Shown one piece after another: positions 37,448 through 48,966 of a DNA stretch of 64,000 nt. Made by a program: the position numbers and the translations under genes. The DNA comes from Anaeramoeba flamelloides. Lineage: Eukaryota; Metamonada; Anaeramoebidae. Under the pieces are notes generated by a model. That model saw only the letters and a program-made list of their open reading frames with translations, ran no database searches and was not told the origin of the DNA. The stretch covers positions 11,347,001 to 11,411,000 of the forward strand of contig JANTQA010000008.1 in assembly GCA_027625915.1 (NCBI GenBank), given 5' to 3'. Numbering within the stretch: position 1 is the stretch's first letter; every line of letters begins with the position of its first letter.

Positions 37448-38313
37448 TGCGATTTTAAAGATTTTATTTCTTGCATAGTTTGCACTAAAATTACCAACGC
37501 CTAAAATTGCACGATTAATAATTAAAGATGTCTCCTTTAAAACTTAGCAACTTTTAAAGGAATTTGAGAAGGTTACAAATCCAAGTAATTTTAAACTCTT
37601 TCACTCAAAGTGACAAAGAACTTGGTTTTCCTGAAAAAATGTTCAAGATCACATCCTTAACAATCAACTTATTCTTTTCTCTCTTTATTTTTTCAGTAAA
37701 TTCAATACTGTCACCAAAAAATTTTAAAACTAAATCCCATTCCAAACATTTGGAAACACCCAAAATCAAAAATAGACAAAAAAAATCACAATTTATTGTA
37801 TTTTTCCAAACATAATATTGAATCAACAAACAACTTACTTAATATTAATGTTTTTATCTATTAATCATTTTTATCCAAATAAAATAAAAAACAAAAAATT
37901 GGAGTGTCAAAAATGATGAAACAAGCGGAATAAAAATTTGTATTGGATCTATTGTTAAGGGCTAGATAAAACTTTATCTAATCTGTTAAGGAGTGATTTT
38001 GAAGTGACTAAATTTGAGACTTCTAATTCAAAGAGTATCTAAAATAGATACAGTCATCAGAAGTTTTTGAATCTTAATTTAGTTTTCTAAAAAAAAAGAA
38101 AAGAAAAAGTAAAAAATGAAGAAGTAGTAAAATGATAGAAAGAAAAGAATGAAGAGTGAAAAAAAAAATAAAGAGAGGTTTAAAATAATTGTTGTGAGAG
38201 ACCTGAAATTTTACACTTTAAATGAATTTGCTGATAGGTTTTATTTTGTCTTGAGCCCCCTTTTCCTAATTGCATGTTGAGTCATGCTGACCAGAAGATA
38301 TTCTATGGTGATG

Positions 38314-39040
38314 TCATATATTTCTTTTATGTTCATTTTCCACATATAATTCATCTGTATCTCTTTTGACTTTTTTGATTTGTTTTTTCCAGTGTCTTCT
38401 GGTTCTCTCATATTTTTCACAGTACCAAATAAAGTGGTGTATTTCATCAATTTTTTTGTTACAGCATGGGAATAAATTTAGAATTTACTCCTTTTTCCCT
38501 TCTAAGCCTAATTTAAAAAATAGGGGTAGATTTTTCATCAGAAAAAAATTTGTTTAATTGTTTTTTTTTTTTGAATAATAATGTATTTTACTAAAGTATT
38601 TAGAGATAATAACCAATAGAGATTAATAAATAAAAATATAGTGTAATCATTTCTATTTTTTGAAATACAAATAAAAAAAAGAAAACAATAATAATAATAA
38701 AGTTTGCCCAATAATTTCGAAATTTGGCTTATGTGTGTATCTATTCAACACATTGCATAAATATTTGAGTTTGAATATTGTAGTTGTTGATTTCCAGTTT
38801 AAGTGGGGCTGTTTTTCTTTGAATTTTTTTTGGAAACTGTCTAATCTTTAGGTATTTCTTTAGTTCCCAATTTTTCCTCTTATTTGGATGAATTGACTTT
38901 TTCTTGTATTGATTTTATGTGGACTTGATGGAGTTTTTTCTTTATTTCAATTTTCACCATGTTTTCCCAATCAATACCTTCGATTTCATCCAAAAAATTT
39001 GTTGAAATTTCACCAACAATTATTAATCGATCAAATGGTA
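38314..39040 (-). mobile_element. Relic of a non-LTR (LINE-type) retrotransposon, 3' part
   Basis: On the minus strand two coding-like pieces survive. The first (about 39040-38750, with a frame change) reads EIEGIDWENMVKIEIKKK and then NWELKKYLKIRQFPKKIQ. This resembles the region after the reverse transcriptase, where a host-like W/K-rich linker precedes the C-terminal motif. The second (about 38476-38314) reads LFPCCNKKIDEIHHFIWYCE and then KYERTRRHW. That matches the usual C-terminal pattern of such elements, a Cys-Cys pair, then H, then C-x-x-Y-x-x-x-R. Stops and shifts break the frame and the catalytic RT domain is absent, so this is a 5'-truncated dead copy. Family assignment below LINE is not possible by eye. 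Confidence 0.6.
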
Positions 39041-40779
39041 AGAATCGACTAATTGGATGTGATTTTTCTATTTAACAAACTAAAAATTAACCTTCATATC
39101 GAACCATTGAAAAAAAAAAATACCCCATCAAACATAAAAAATTACTAAATCAGAAAAAAAGAAAATGAAAACAAAACAAAAAAGACAAAAATGAAATAGT
39201 TTTTAAAAATCAAAATTATTCCCAAATTGAATGGGAGTGTAATATTGTTATTATTTCAACTGTTTAAACTGTCTCCAAAATTTTGAAATTTAGTTTCATA
39301 ATAGAAATTTAAATTTTTAACACAGTTAAAACGGTCCAAAAATTCACAATAATAAAATTTCATTCAAATTGGAACTAAATTTTGATTTTTTGTAAAATAT
39401 GTAAATCATTTTTTCATCTTTTGAGTTTTTTGTTATCATTTCATTTTTTTGAATTACACAACCTGTTTCGTTTGATCAAAATTTTTATTGTACAATTGAT
39501 ACAAGTTAATATCAAAGTTGTTCCGAATAAAAGAACTCAAATAAAATTTGTTTGATGGTCTCTAACCATTTGATCGATCAATAATTTTTAATAGAATTTA
39601 AACAAATTTGCCAAAGCATTTTTTTGTAAGCTCTCTCTTCAAAATTTTTAACACACCGATAATTTTTTGTCTAGATGATTATTTATTTTTTATTTTGAGA
39701 GTATTGTAATTTATAAGCAATTGTTAACATTTCAATTAATGAATGGTTCTAATTTGGTATTTCTTCGAGAATTTATTAAACATGATTTTTTTTTCACAAA
39801 ATTGAATTTTGGTGTGTTGAAAATTTTTGAATTGGAGTTTATTTTTATTTCCCTATTTTTTAATTATTCGTTACATTAAATTTGAGATACCTGACACATA
39901 TTTTCTTTTGGAGAAAAATTAAATTAAAAAAAAATACCAAAAATATATGTTGTATTTGTTCAAATATTTTAATCTTTCTTTTCAAGACCAGAATCAATTT
40001 GAAAGAGAATATTTTACCATTAAAAATAAACTACTTGTTTGAATGAAAGTGAAATCGTAATTTTCAAAAAAAAAAAATGATATAAGATAAAAAGGATATA
40101 ATAAAGTGAAAATTCTTTCCAAATAATCACTTTTATTAATTTGTATGAAATTAATTTAAAAAAATAGAATTATGCGCAATAATGTTATTCGAAAATTATG
40201 TGTTTTGATTTAATTTGCAATTTATTATTCACAAAATAATGCAGGGTGTACCTTAAACAATTAGTGCCACTTAGTATCTTCTTTATTAAAATCTTCTCTT
40301 CTGGAAAAATAAATAAAATAATATGTGGGAAAAAAATGCTTATCAACTCCTTGTAAACCTAAATCTTGAATACATCTAAAATATAACAACTAAGTTTCCA
40401 AAAATTGCCTTTATGTCAGTGCAATAGGTTTCGATTTAATTGCGACCATTCAAAATAAATAAAATTTCCTCTTTTCATTGATCTAATTATTTTATATTTT
40501 ATAAAAAAAAAGGATATTCATATTCTAATTAAAATATAAGAAACATTGAAAAGAGAAAAAGAAAATTTTAAAATTATTGGATTTATAACTAGAACTCAGC
40601 ATAAAATATAATTATGAAAAATTATTATAAAACAGAAAATTCTATTATATCAAAAACAAAAATTTTTTAATGTGAAAAATTGAAATTATAAAGCAAAAGT
40701 TTTTAATTTTTGCTTTTATAAATTATTACAATATAAAAGATAAACTAAATTAATATTTTTCTTTTTCTTTTATTTTTCA

Positions 40780-40780
40780 A

Positions 40781-40816
<36 letters not shown>

Positions 40817-40817
40817 G
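40780..40817 (+). repeat. (ATT)n microsatellite
   Basis: About twelve ATT triplets end 36 bases before the start codon of the RGS-DUF547 gene, so the repeat probably lies in its 5' leader or core promoter. Confidence 0.85.
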
Positions 40818-40852
40818 TTTAAATATATTACTAAATAAACCATTAAAAGAGC

Positions 40853-41600
40853 ATGGCAATAATAAAATTGCAATCTTTGGATCATAATTTACCTTCAACC
40901 CCAAATCAACTCTCAAAAGAAATTTTAAAAGATAAAACTAAAAATATCAAATTTAATAAAAATTTGTCTATCCAAAAATCTGAAAGTTATGACAGTTCGA
41001 ATTATAAATTCCCAAGAGGAAGGCATAGCAAAGCCAAATCATCTGATGGGTTTAGCCAAAAAACAAAAAAAAAGAGAACACAATATAGAGTGCGCCTTTC
41101 ACCAAAAAATTCCTCTGGATCTTTATTTAGTAATACAAATGTTGATAAGAATTACAGAAAGAAACAAAGAAAAAAAAGAAAAAGTTTTAATGAATTGTAA
41201 AATTTTTTGCTTTTGTTTTTCTTTTTGATTTTTAATATTTTTTATTTTTATTTTTGATTTTTAATATTAGTTTTTTTTTTTTGTTATTAATCCTCATTTT
41301 TTTATAAATATTTTTTTTTTATTTCCATCTTTTATTATATTTGTTTTTTTTTATAAAAAAAAATAGATCAAAGTTCGAGAAGGTAAATTCAAATTCAAAA
41401 TTGATTCCAATAAAAGAATTATCTCTTTTAGATAATTTTGAATCATTTTTTCAATTACCATATGCAGTTAAATATTTTCAAGAATGGATGAGTGATATTT
41501 TTTCACAAGAAATCCTTTTATTTTATTTGGATCTTTCATTTTTCAAACAAAATTATTCCGAAGAAGTAAATATTATTTATTAATTTATATACATTCATGT

Positions 41601-41641
<41 letters not shown>

Positions 41642-42853
41642 CTAATCAATTTTTTTATTGTATTCTCCCTTTACATAATTTTCTTTTAAAAATTAAAATA
41701 TATATATATATATATATTTAAAACCATATAGAATAGTGAAGAATTGTGTGATTATATTATAGAAAATTATATTAACGATGGTTCCATTTTTGAAATTGAA
41801 TTAGAATTTGAAGAGCAACAAGAAATTCTAAACAGATGGGAATTACAAGATTTTGGATATGATTTATTTGATAAGATCTCAAAAAAAATCACCCAAATTA
41901 TAAAAAACGATTTTTTCCCAAGATTTGTGGAATCTATTTACTTTGAAGAACTTTCAGAAACTGATTCCAAAAAAAATTATAAATTAAAACAAAATAGTTA
42001 TCTCTCTATAACGTTGGCGTCCGAAACGGAAGATATTAAAGCACTCAACCAAGAAATCCAATTTGCTGGTGAGGCAAGGAATCCAATTTTACTCTGTCAA
42101 GAATTATTATTAGATCTGATTGACATAATCGATTCGGAATATTCCTTTTTAAAACAATATATAAACACTGAATCGATATTTAGATCATTAAGCTTTAAAA
42201 AATTTTTGGTGCATTGTTGTGAATTACAAAATATTGATTTGTCAATAATTACAGAATCAAACCCAGACGAAAAAAAATCGTTTTTTATTAATTTATACAA
42301 CATAATGTCAATTCATTATTTGATCATTAACCACCCGCCATCGGATGTCAGGTCGCTTAATTTATTAAAATTGGATTGTAAATATAAAATTAGCGGTGAA
42401 ATCTGGTCGCTCTCAGAAATTTATGATCATTTATTAAAACTGAACACCAAGAACAAAAAATTGAAAATCCCAAAATCCAAATTCCCCAAAGACCTTGCCT
42501 GCTCTACGACAGACCCCAGAGTTCATTTCACTTTATTTACTTTTAATTCTCAGCCGACCGATTTAAAGGTCTATTATCCAGATAACCTCAATAATAAATT
42601 ACATTTGGAAACGATCAATTATTTAAATTCTTATTTGAAATTAGAACATACCAAACAAATGGTTATCTTGCCTCAAATATTTCATCTTTGCTCAGGAGAT
42701 TTCGGAACTTCTCCTTCTCAAATTTTATTTTGGATAAGAAATTTTTTACAAGTAAAAGACCCAATTAATTTATATTTTTATAGTCTTACTACAGAAAATT
42801 TTAAAGTCAACCCATTAATTTTATTTACAAATATATTTAACAATAAAAATTAA
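40853..42853 (+). CDS. RGS domain-DUF547 fusion protein
   Basis: Three exons: 40853-41196, 41367-41565 and 41732-42853. Introns are GT-AG (phases 2 and 0) and the product is 554 residues. Residues 1-114 are basic and Ser/Lys-rich, ending in RKKQRKKRKSFNE. Residues about 133-260 form an RGS domain: SLLDNFESFFQLPYAVKYFQ, then EWMSDIFSQEILLFYLDLSF, then the split helix NSEELCDYIIENYINDGSIF, and the closing FFPRFVESIYFEEL. RGS domains accelerate GTP hydrolysis by heterotrimeric G-alpha subunits. Residues about 340-515 form DUF547, with EKKSFFINLYNIMSIHYLI and GDFGTSPSQILFWIRNFL. DUF547 has no assigned reaction. The pairing suggests an effector or regulator linking G-protein signalling to whatever DUF547 does. 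Intron 2 holds a (TA)n(TG)n microsatellite close to the donor. The segmental start is set by the first ATG after the (ATT)n tract. Confidence 0.9.
41599..41641 (+). repeat. (TA)n(TG)n microsatellite in RGS-DUF547 intron 2
   Basis: About nine TA units pass directly into about eleven TG units, and a second (TA)n run follows at 41699-41717 in the same 166-bp intron. Together they make up nearly half of that intron. Confidence 0.9.
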
Positions 42854-43029
42854 AGTTTTTTTTTTTTTGTTTTACTGTTTTTTGTTAATTTGATTTATTT
42901 TTTTTGATTAGAATAAGATCACAATAAGATTTAGTTTAGTATTTGTTTTTGAATACTATTGTTTGACACTAATAAAATTATTTTTACAATTTTTTATTAA
43001 TCCCAAGACTTTATTTTTAAAATTTAAAC

Positions 43030-43140
43030 TATATTTCAAAAGTTGTGTTTCAGCTTAAATAACAAATTAAAAAAAAAATATTCTTTAGTATTCAAGATCT
43101 CTAAATTTTTAAATCTGAATAATAATTCGCTTTTTAATCG

Positions 43141-43177
<37 letters not shown>

Positions 43178-43255
43178 TAGATAGATAGATATAACCCGAA
43201 TATTTTGAAAATTATAAAATAATATAAAATAAATTCATCGTAGTTTTTTCACTAA
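43030..43255. repeat. TIR element family III, degraded copy 2
   Basis: TATTTCAAAAGTTGTGTTTC at the left edge, then AAATAACAAATT, ATATTCTTTAGTATTCAAGA and AATATTTTGAAAATTATAAA, follow the order of the copy at 36808-37020. The right terminal repeat is eroded to a CACT-like remnant. A (TA)n(GATA)n microsatellite has grown inside it. Confidence 0.6.
43141..43192 (+). repeat. (TA)n(GATA)n microsatellite
   Basis: About seventeen TA units followed by four GATA units. Confidence 0.9.
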
Positions 43256-43300
43256 AAACCTAGTAAGTTGATTCTCTTAAAATTAAATAAATCAATAAAA

Positions 43301-43881
43301 ACAAACAATTAAATAATCAATTGATTAAAATATATTTATTTAAATCAATCTTGAAAAAAGTATTTAAATATAAAAAATAATTAACTACTATTTATTGATT
43401 CTTGATAATAATCCAATTTTTTTCTTAGTGTTGTATTACATAAAAAAAAATGATATTAAATTTTCTGATCTTGATTTTATTGGATATTTTTTAGAGGTGA
43501 AAATTGGTGTTGATTATTTTTATTTTTTATCTAAAAAATCGTTTTCATAACTTTTTTAATCACAAATAATTTTCAAATAGGATTAAAAATGTCTAATTGC
43601 AATTTATTGTTTAAAAAAACCATTTATACTATTTCCATATTTCAATTTTTTTATCTGAATTGATTGTATATTATTTACTCCAAATAAAGTGCTATTTTTT
43701 TTTTTTTTTCATTTCTTTTTGGAAATATTCTAACAGACATTTTTTGAAATAAATGCATGTATGATTGATTCAATTGGTTTTAATATTAAACTTAATTTGG
43801 AATAATCAATTAACGAACAGTTCCACTAAAAAAGATGATTTTTAATGAAATGTAAAAAAAATTGATACATTTGTTTAGAAA
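43301..43881 (+). repeat. TIR element family II, copy B
   Basis: Collinear with copy C: AATCTTGAAAAAAGTATTTAAA, TTGTATTACATAAA, TATTAAATTTTCTGATCTTG, AAAAAATCGTTTTCATAACT, AATATTAAACTTAATTTGGA, and ACCACTAA-type text near the right end. The outer right tip AGAAATA parallels GGAAATA in copy C. Confidence 0.75.
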
Positions 43882-45462
43882 TAGTTTATTGTTTATAAAG
43901 GGACTAATCTTTATTAATTTTTTTTACCTAAATTTAATAGAAATTGAGAAAAATTTTAGCCAATTACTTAGATATGAAAAGCCCTGTTGATTTTGAATAT
44001 TAAACATATTTCTAGATAAGTAGTCCTTATTTAGAAATTGTTCGAAAAAAAATAAGAGAGATTAGCTCCTTAAGAAAAAAAAAATACTATCAAAATATTT
44101 TATTTTTTTAATTAAAAAGTGTAAAAAGTGAATAATTTTTCTTTTCGATTTAAAAGTAAATTTTGTTAGTTATTAATCAATTGTGATAATAAAATGTTTT
44201 TAATAAGGTTATTTAACGATTAAACTGGAAATTATAGAGTTTAAGTACAGGTGCCTCATTAATAAAGATTTATATATACATATATATATATAACAACTCG
44301 ATTTCACTCAAAGTTCCCAACCAAAAAAGAAAAAGTCATATTTTTTAAGAATCAACTAATATACTGTTGTTTAATAATAATACAAATAATAAATTTCGGA
44401 TTAGAGTTGATATTTAAAAAAGAAATACCTGAACAAACCAAAAATTTCCAAAAAAAAATAATATATTAAAAAAATATGTGTGTACATTTCATTGGAAAGG
44501 TCTCATGCAAAATATCTCAATTTCTTTGAAAATTTAAAATTGTTATCAATAAGATTTTTTTTAGTAAAATAACTTGTTTTTAACAAAATTTCATTAAGGG
44601 ACTAGTCTTCTACAACAACAAGGCAAAATATTAAAATGTGTTATTGGTGGTATTATCTACTTTCGTATTTTGGAGATCCCAAGTGTGAAAAAATTCTGAT
44701 CGACTAAGAAAGCCATAAAAGAAAATTGGTTTAGTGAGAACAATTTTTTTTTTCCATTTTTTCTGAAAAAGAAAACCTATTAAATTCATTTTTTTTCTCA
44801 CAATTTAACAATTTTTTACCCCGTTTATTGTCGTTTTGATCATTATTAGACTATAACATTTCTTTGTTACCAGTAATATTAATATAAAGATTTTTTTTCT
44901 TTTTTGAGATAAAACTTTTGGTTTACTTAAAAAATGATATATTCAACGGATTAAAAAATAATTGTATTTTTACAAGAAGAGTAGTTATAATAATCAAAGT
45001 TTTGTGGTCATTTAAAAATTTTACTCTGAAATTTTTTTTTTGTTTTAAGATGAAATTCTATTTTTCAAAATACAATTTTCTTGAAGATATTTTGGGAATT
45101 AGTTAATTTTATCCTCAAAATTCAAAATCATTTTTTTTCTGCCAAAAATGAATTTAATTGTTATAAGGATTCTTGTGAATAAGACCAAACAATTTTTTAA
45201 AATCATTTTTCGAAATTGAAAATTTTTTTGCAATTTTTTTTCATTTTTTGAAAACCAGGAAACAACTTTTTCAAAACATTAAAGAAAAAAAAAATTTGCT
45301 TAATAGATCACAATTTAATTGATAAACTGGAGTTAAGTTTCTACCGAATATTCATTTATTGAATCACCTAAACCACGTCTAGTTTTAATGGCTAAGATTT
45401 GAATTGAAATATTATTCAAAGAAAAAGAAACTAAATAAAAAATTTACTTTCGAAATCAATAC

Positions 45463-45563
45463 TTTCCAATATAAAACGAAAAATATGTTTTCCCATTTTC
45501 AGGAATTAACTTAATTTTGAAAATAAATAATTGGTTACTTTTTTTCGTTTTATATTGGAAAGA
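45463..45563. repeat. Short inverted repeat with 21-bp arms
   Basis: TTTCCAATATAAAACGAAAA (45463 on) reappears as its reverse complement TTTTCGTTTTATATTGGAAA (ending near 45561). The loop is 57 bp. It is too small to assign to a family. Confidence 0.7.
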
Positions 45564-45699
45564 TGGAAATTTTGAATTTCAAAAAAGAGACTCAAATCAA
45601 TAAATTGTTTAAATGAAGCTAACTCATCCATTTCATAAGTCGAAACACAAATTACAAAAAAAAAAAATTTTTCAAGATCTTGACTAGATTTCATTTTAT

Positions 45700-47850
45700 T
45701 TTCAAAAATGACTACTCCCTTAAATGTGCTTTAATTTGAGATTTATTTGTGCCTTAAATTTCATTCAAAGTAAGTGTCTTAAATGTAGAACAAACTGTAA
45801 TAAATAAGTACTATTTGTTAATCCAATTAATAAAAAATGATATTGCATTAGTTCAAAATAAAAGAATTTCAAATAAAAATATACATTTATTGGCAAATTT
45901 AAAGGTTAAATTGTCAAAAAAACAGACTGGGGTTGAAAAATATCTCTCTTAAATTTGAAGTGAAATGTAAAAAAGTTACAAAAAAATCAAATAATTAACA
46001 AATAGATTATTTTGGCATTTTTTTTCTTTTGAAATCTTAGAAATGCATTGATGTTACAACTAATTTTCCAAAGAGAGAACAAAAATAACCAGTCATTGGG
46101 GGTTTTGCGTTAATGATTATTGAGTTAATCTTTGAAATTAAAAAAAAATGAAAAAATAGTTACTTTTGGGTGTTCTAAATCGAAATTATTAAATACTGAA
46201 ATAATATCATTTGTGTTTTAAATCTTAATATTTGGAAAAAGGAATTATAAAAAAAAAATTACAAAATGAAATTTTTAATAATAATAATCAGTACTGTTGT
46301 TAAAATAATGCTTACAGAAAAGTTTATCTCATGTTTCAAAATAAAAAAACGTTTTTTTTTTTAATTGTTATAGATGACCTATACATTAGCTGATCAAAGA
46401 AAACTGATAATAAACACTATTTAAATATGGTATTGGTTTCTTAAAGTTCTATTATTAAAAGAGAAATTTTAAAATGAAGGATCAAATTGTAAAATTTATC
46501 TCAAAAAATCGAGTTAATTTTTGAGATAATTCAAATCATAAAAAAAAACAAAAAAATTCGAAAAAAACTGAGAAAACTTTTAAAAAATTTTAAACAATTT
46601 ACCACCTAATTAAAAATTTACTGAAAATATCAAGGATTTTATGATCAAAATCGATTCGAACTTACGTATACTACAAGATAGTAAATTGGGTGTTGCATTC
46701 GAACAAGAAGAAAAAAAGCACCTATTATATTATGAAACACGGATTATACGTGTTAGGTACTCATTCCTTTGATCACTCTCGTAAAAAAATCCAATAATTT
46801 ATTGTACAATAATATTAATAATAGATTTGTTAGAGCCAGGTGTATAATATATTCTAACTATCTTTTACACTCAGTTCCATCATACTTTAATGAGAAACGA
46901 ATCTATTGTGACGCTAATCCCTTAAAAAATGATAATTCTATTCTTTAAAATTATTCAAGGGATTTTCTTTATTTGCATTGGTAAAGGTTCTCATAAATAT
47001 TATAGACTTTTTTTCCTAAACACAATATAGGACCTCTTTTACAAAGGTTTAATGGAACATAATAAAAAGAATAGTGTATCGAAAAAGCAAACAATTTTGC
47101 TTACATAATTTTGTTTTGATGAGAAAACGAAAATTGAAAACCAAATTGTGCCACAAAAATCAGTCACCTTACATTCAACAACTTTTTCATTTGACACTTA
47201 TTTCTATTATGAATAAAATATTTTTTTAGTACGATACCAAAATTGATTATTTAAACAAGAAAAAAATAATGCAAAAATCCCAAATGCGATGATCTTCCAA
47301 ATGTGATCTAATTTTGATGCTTGATCAGTCTTATTTGAAAGAGAAACGAAAAGATACTTTTTGTAAAATACTAATGTTTTATCGACATAATTTTTTTTAT
47401 TATGGAGTTGTTACGGAATCATCAAACAAAGTCTTATTTTCAACAAAAAGACCTTTGAAGGTATATTGATCAAAAAGTTGCTTTTTTACAAATTTTCACA
47501 ACTTTTTATACCTTAAAAAAAGTATACTAATAATTAGAATTTTGTAAACGTTTTTGAAACAGTGGTGGTGTTGTATTATTTAGTCAACTTCTTTTTGTGG
47601 ATACAGAATAATTTACAAAAAGGTTTAACAAAATTATTTCAGCATTTTCGAAAAAGTCAAAACTAGTGTTGATGAAGCTTACCTTTATTTTTTAGCACAT
47701 TGTGAATTTATCATCACTTTCACTAAACCTTTCAAAAAAAAATCAGTATACTAATACATATATTAATTGTGGACATATCAGTGTTTATGTATCCATCTTT
47801 ATCTCGCTTTGAGTCAATCTAAATTCAACTGAAAAACTTGATGAATATTT
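45700..47850 (+). repeat. Old dispersed repeat, possible decayed transposon, reference copy
   Basis: The left half matches 4890-5930 and the middle (46370-46800) matches 50510-50935, so this interval seems to be the longest surviving copy. Shared text includes GATCAAAGAAAACTGATAAT, ATGAAGGATCAAATTG and GAACAAGAAGAAAAAAA. Short coding-like pieces on the plus strand (for example GVVTESSNKVLFSTKRPLKV near 47400-47460) hint at a dead transposase, but no family could be fixed. Confidence 0.5.
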
Positions 47851-48093
47851 TTCAAAAATAATAGAAAACAATTCAACTTTTCATTTTTTTCTCTTTAACT
47901 AATTAAATACAACATCATTTTTTTTTTTTTTTTTTTTAAAAGTAGATTTTCTCAAACACTTTTTCAACACATTACGAATACAACTTTTGTTGAATTTCAT
48001 CACTACTCTTTTTCAAATTTACCTCTTTCAACTCGTATCAAGAACTTTCAAAAAATAAGCAAGAGCAAACCACAACAAAAAATTGAATTTCAA

Positions 48094-48966
48094 ATGGCAA
48101 AAAAGATCAATAATTATTTCCAAAACCTCTCAAATCTTGACGTAACACAATTACAAGACCCCCTCAACAACCGAGAGGAATCACGAGAGCAAAAAACACT
48201 GAGGGGAAATCAGAGCAAAAGTATTCGACAAAATAGTTTGGATTCTGGCTTTAAATGTATGAAAATAAAAAATTTGAGAACTCAGGAACAAGAGAGCAAA
48301 TGTGAGTGTAGGTGTGATTCCAAAGAAGACGTTTTATGGTTACAAATACCAACATGTCATCAGATTGAAACGGTTTATTCCAATACAAGTTCCCAAGATG
48401 ATGGTATGGATAATGATAATGATAATGAGAGTTATAAACTCAAGGCAAGCAATAAAAATGGGTTTGGCTTCAATATTTCCTTGTCTGATCTTGAGCTTGA
48501 ACAAAAAATGATTGAAGACGAAGATCAACAAGAGCTTTTAGAAATTGAAAAATTATTAAAAGATATCCAAATTAACAAAAAGCAAGCACAAATCAAATTG
48601 AAAGAAGATTTGTCACAAGTTTTAACCTCAACAATGCCAAACAAAGTTCAGGTACAAACACAAGAACAAGAAAACTCACGAATTCTTTATTGTTTTGAAC
48701 CACAAGTAAAAATCCCAACACTAGATCAATTCAAAAAAACACGCGAGGAATACCTTCGCGCAGTAATTGGTGTTGAAATCAAAGATGAAATAAAATATTC
48801 ACCAAGACAATTAAAGAGAATCCGACGAAAAAGACAAAAATTAAAACAAGAACAAGAACAAGAACAAGAACAAAATCAAACTAAAAATCAAAAACAAAAA
48901 CTAGTGCAACAGAAAAATAATAAATTGGTTGAGCAAAAAAAGAACCGAAAAAAAAAACATTGTTGA
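48094..48966 (+). CDS. Hypothetical Gln/Lys-rich protein, 290 residues
   Basis: A single-exon frame from ATG at 48094 to TGA at 48966. I recognise no domain. Visible features are a cysteine cluster KCECRCDSKEDVLWLQIPTC around residues 69-88, an acidic helical segment (SDLELEQKMIEDEDQQELLE) near residue 130, then a more ordered stretch EEYLRAVIGVEIKDEIKYSP around residue 223. The tail is strongly basic: RRKRQKLK, then repeated EQ pairs, ending KKNRKKKHC. The basic tail could be a nuclear localisation signal. The local GC content is higher than that of its flanks, which supports real coding. It could be a diverged nuclear or nucleolar protein, but that is inference. Confidence 0.75.
   Translation: MAKKINNYFQNLSNLDVTQLQDPLNNREESREQKTLRGNQSKSIRQNSLDSGFKCMKIKNLRTQEQESKCECRCDSKEDVLWLQIPTCHQIETVYSNTSSQDDGMDNDNDNESYKLKASNKNGFGFNISLSDLELEQKMIEDEDQQELLEIEKLLKDIQINKKQAQIKLKEDLSQVLTSTMPNKVQVQTQEQENSRILYCFEPQVKIPTLDQFKKTREEYLRAVIGVEIKDEIKYSPRQLKRIRRKRQKLKQEQEQEQEQNQTKNQKQKLVQQKNNKLVEQKKNRKKKHC

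Larger units (their letters stand above)
36434..40852. other. Gene-poor interval between the PAS-like and RGS-DUF547 genes
   Basis: Contains a TIR element (36808-37020), an isolated G9 run (37439-37447), the relic of a non-LTR retrotransposon (38314-39040) and an (ATT)n microsatellite just before the next gene. The open frames at 37564-37829 on both strands overlap each other and show no family signal. Confidence 0.55.
42854..48093. other. Repeat-rich interval between RGS-DUF547 and the Gln-rich gene
   Basis: Holds degraded family III (43030-43255) and family II (43301-43881) elements, microsatellites, a short inverted repeat (45463-45563) and an old 2-kb dispersed repeat (45700-47850). Frames at 44918-45106 and 45506-45694 are short, and the second sits on the inverted repeat. 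No gene is called. Confidence 0.55.

Noticed and set aside
37564-37829. Two overlapping open frames on opposite strands
   Set aside because: Neither shows a motif, the sense frame opens on a TTG codon, and mutual overlap suggests chance in a locally stop-poor stretch.
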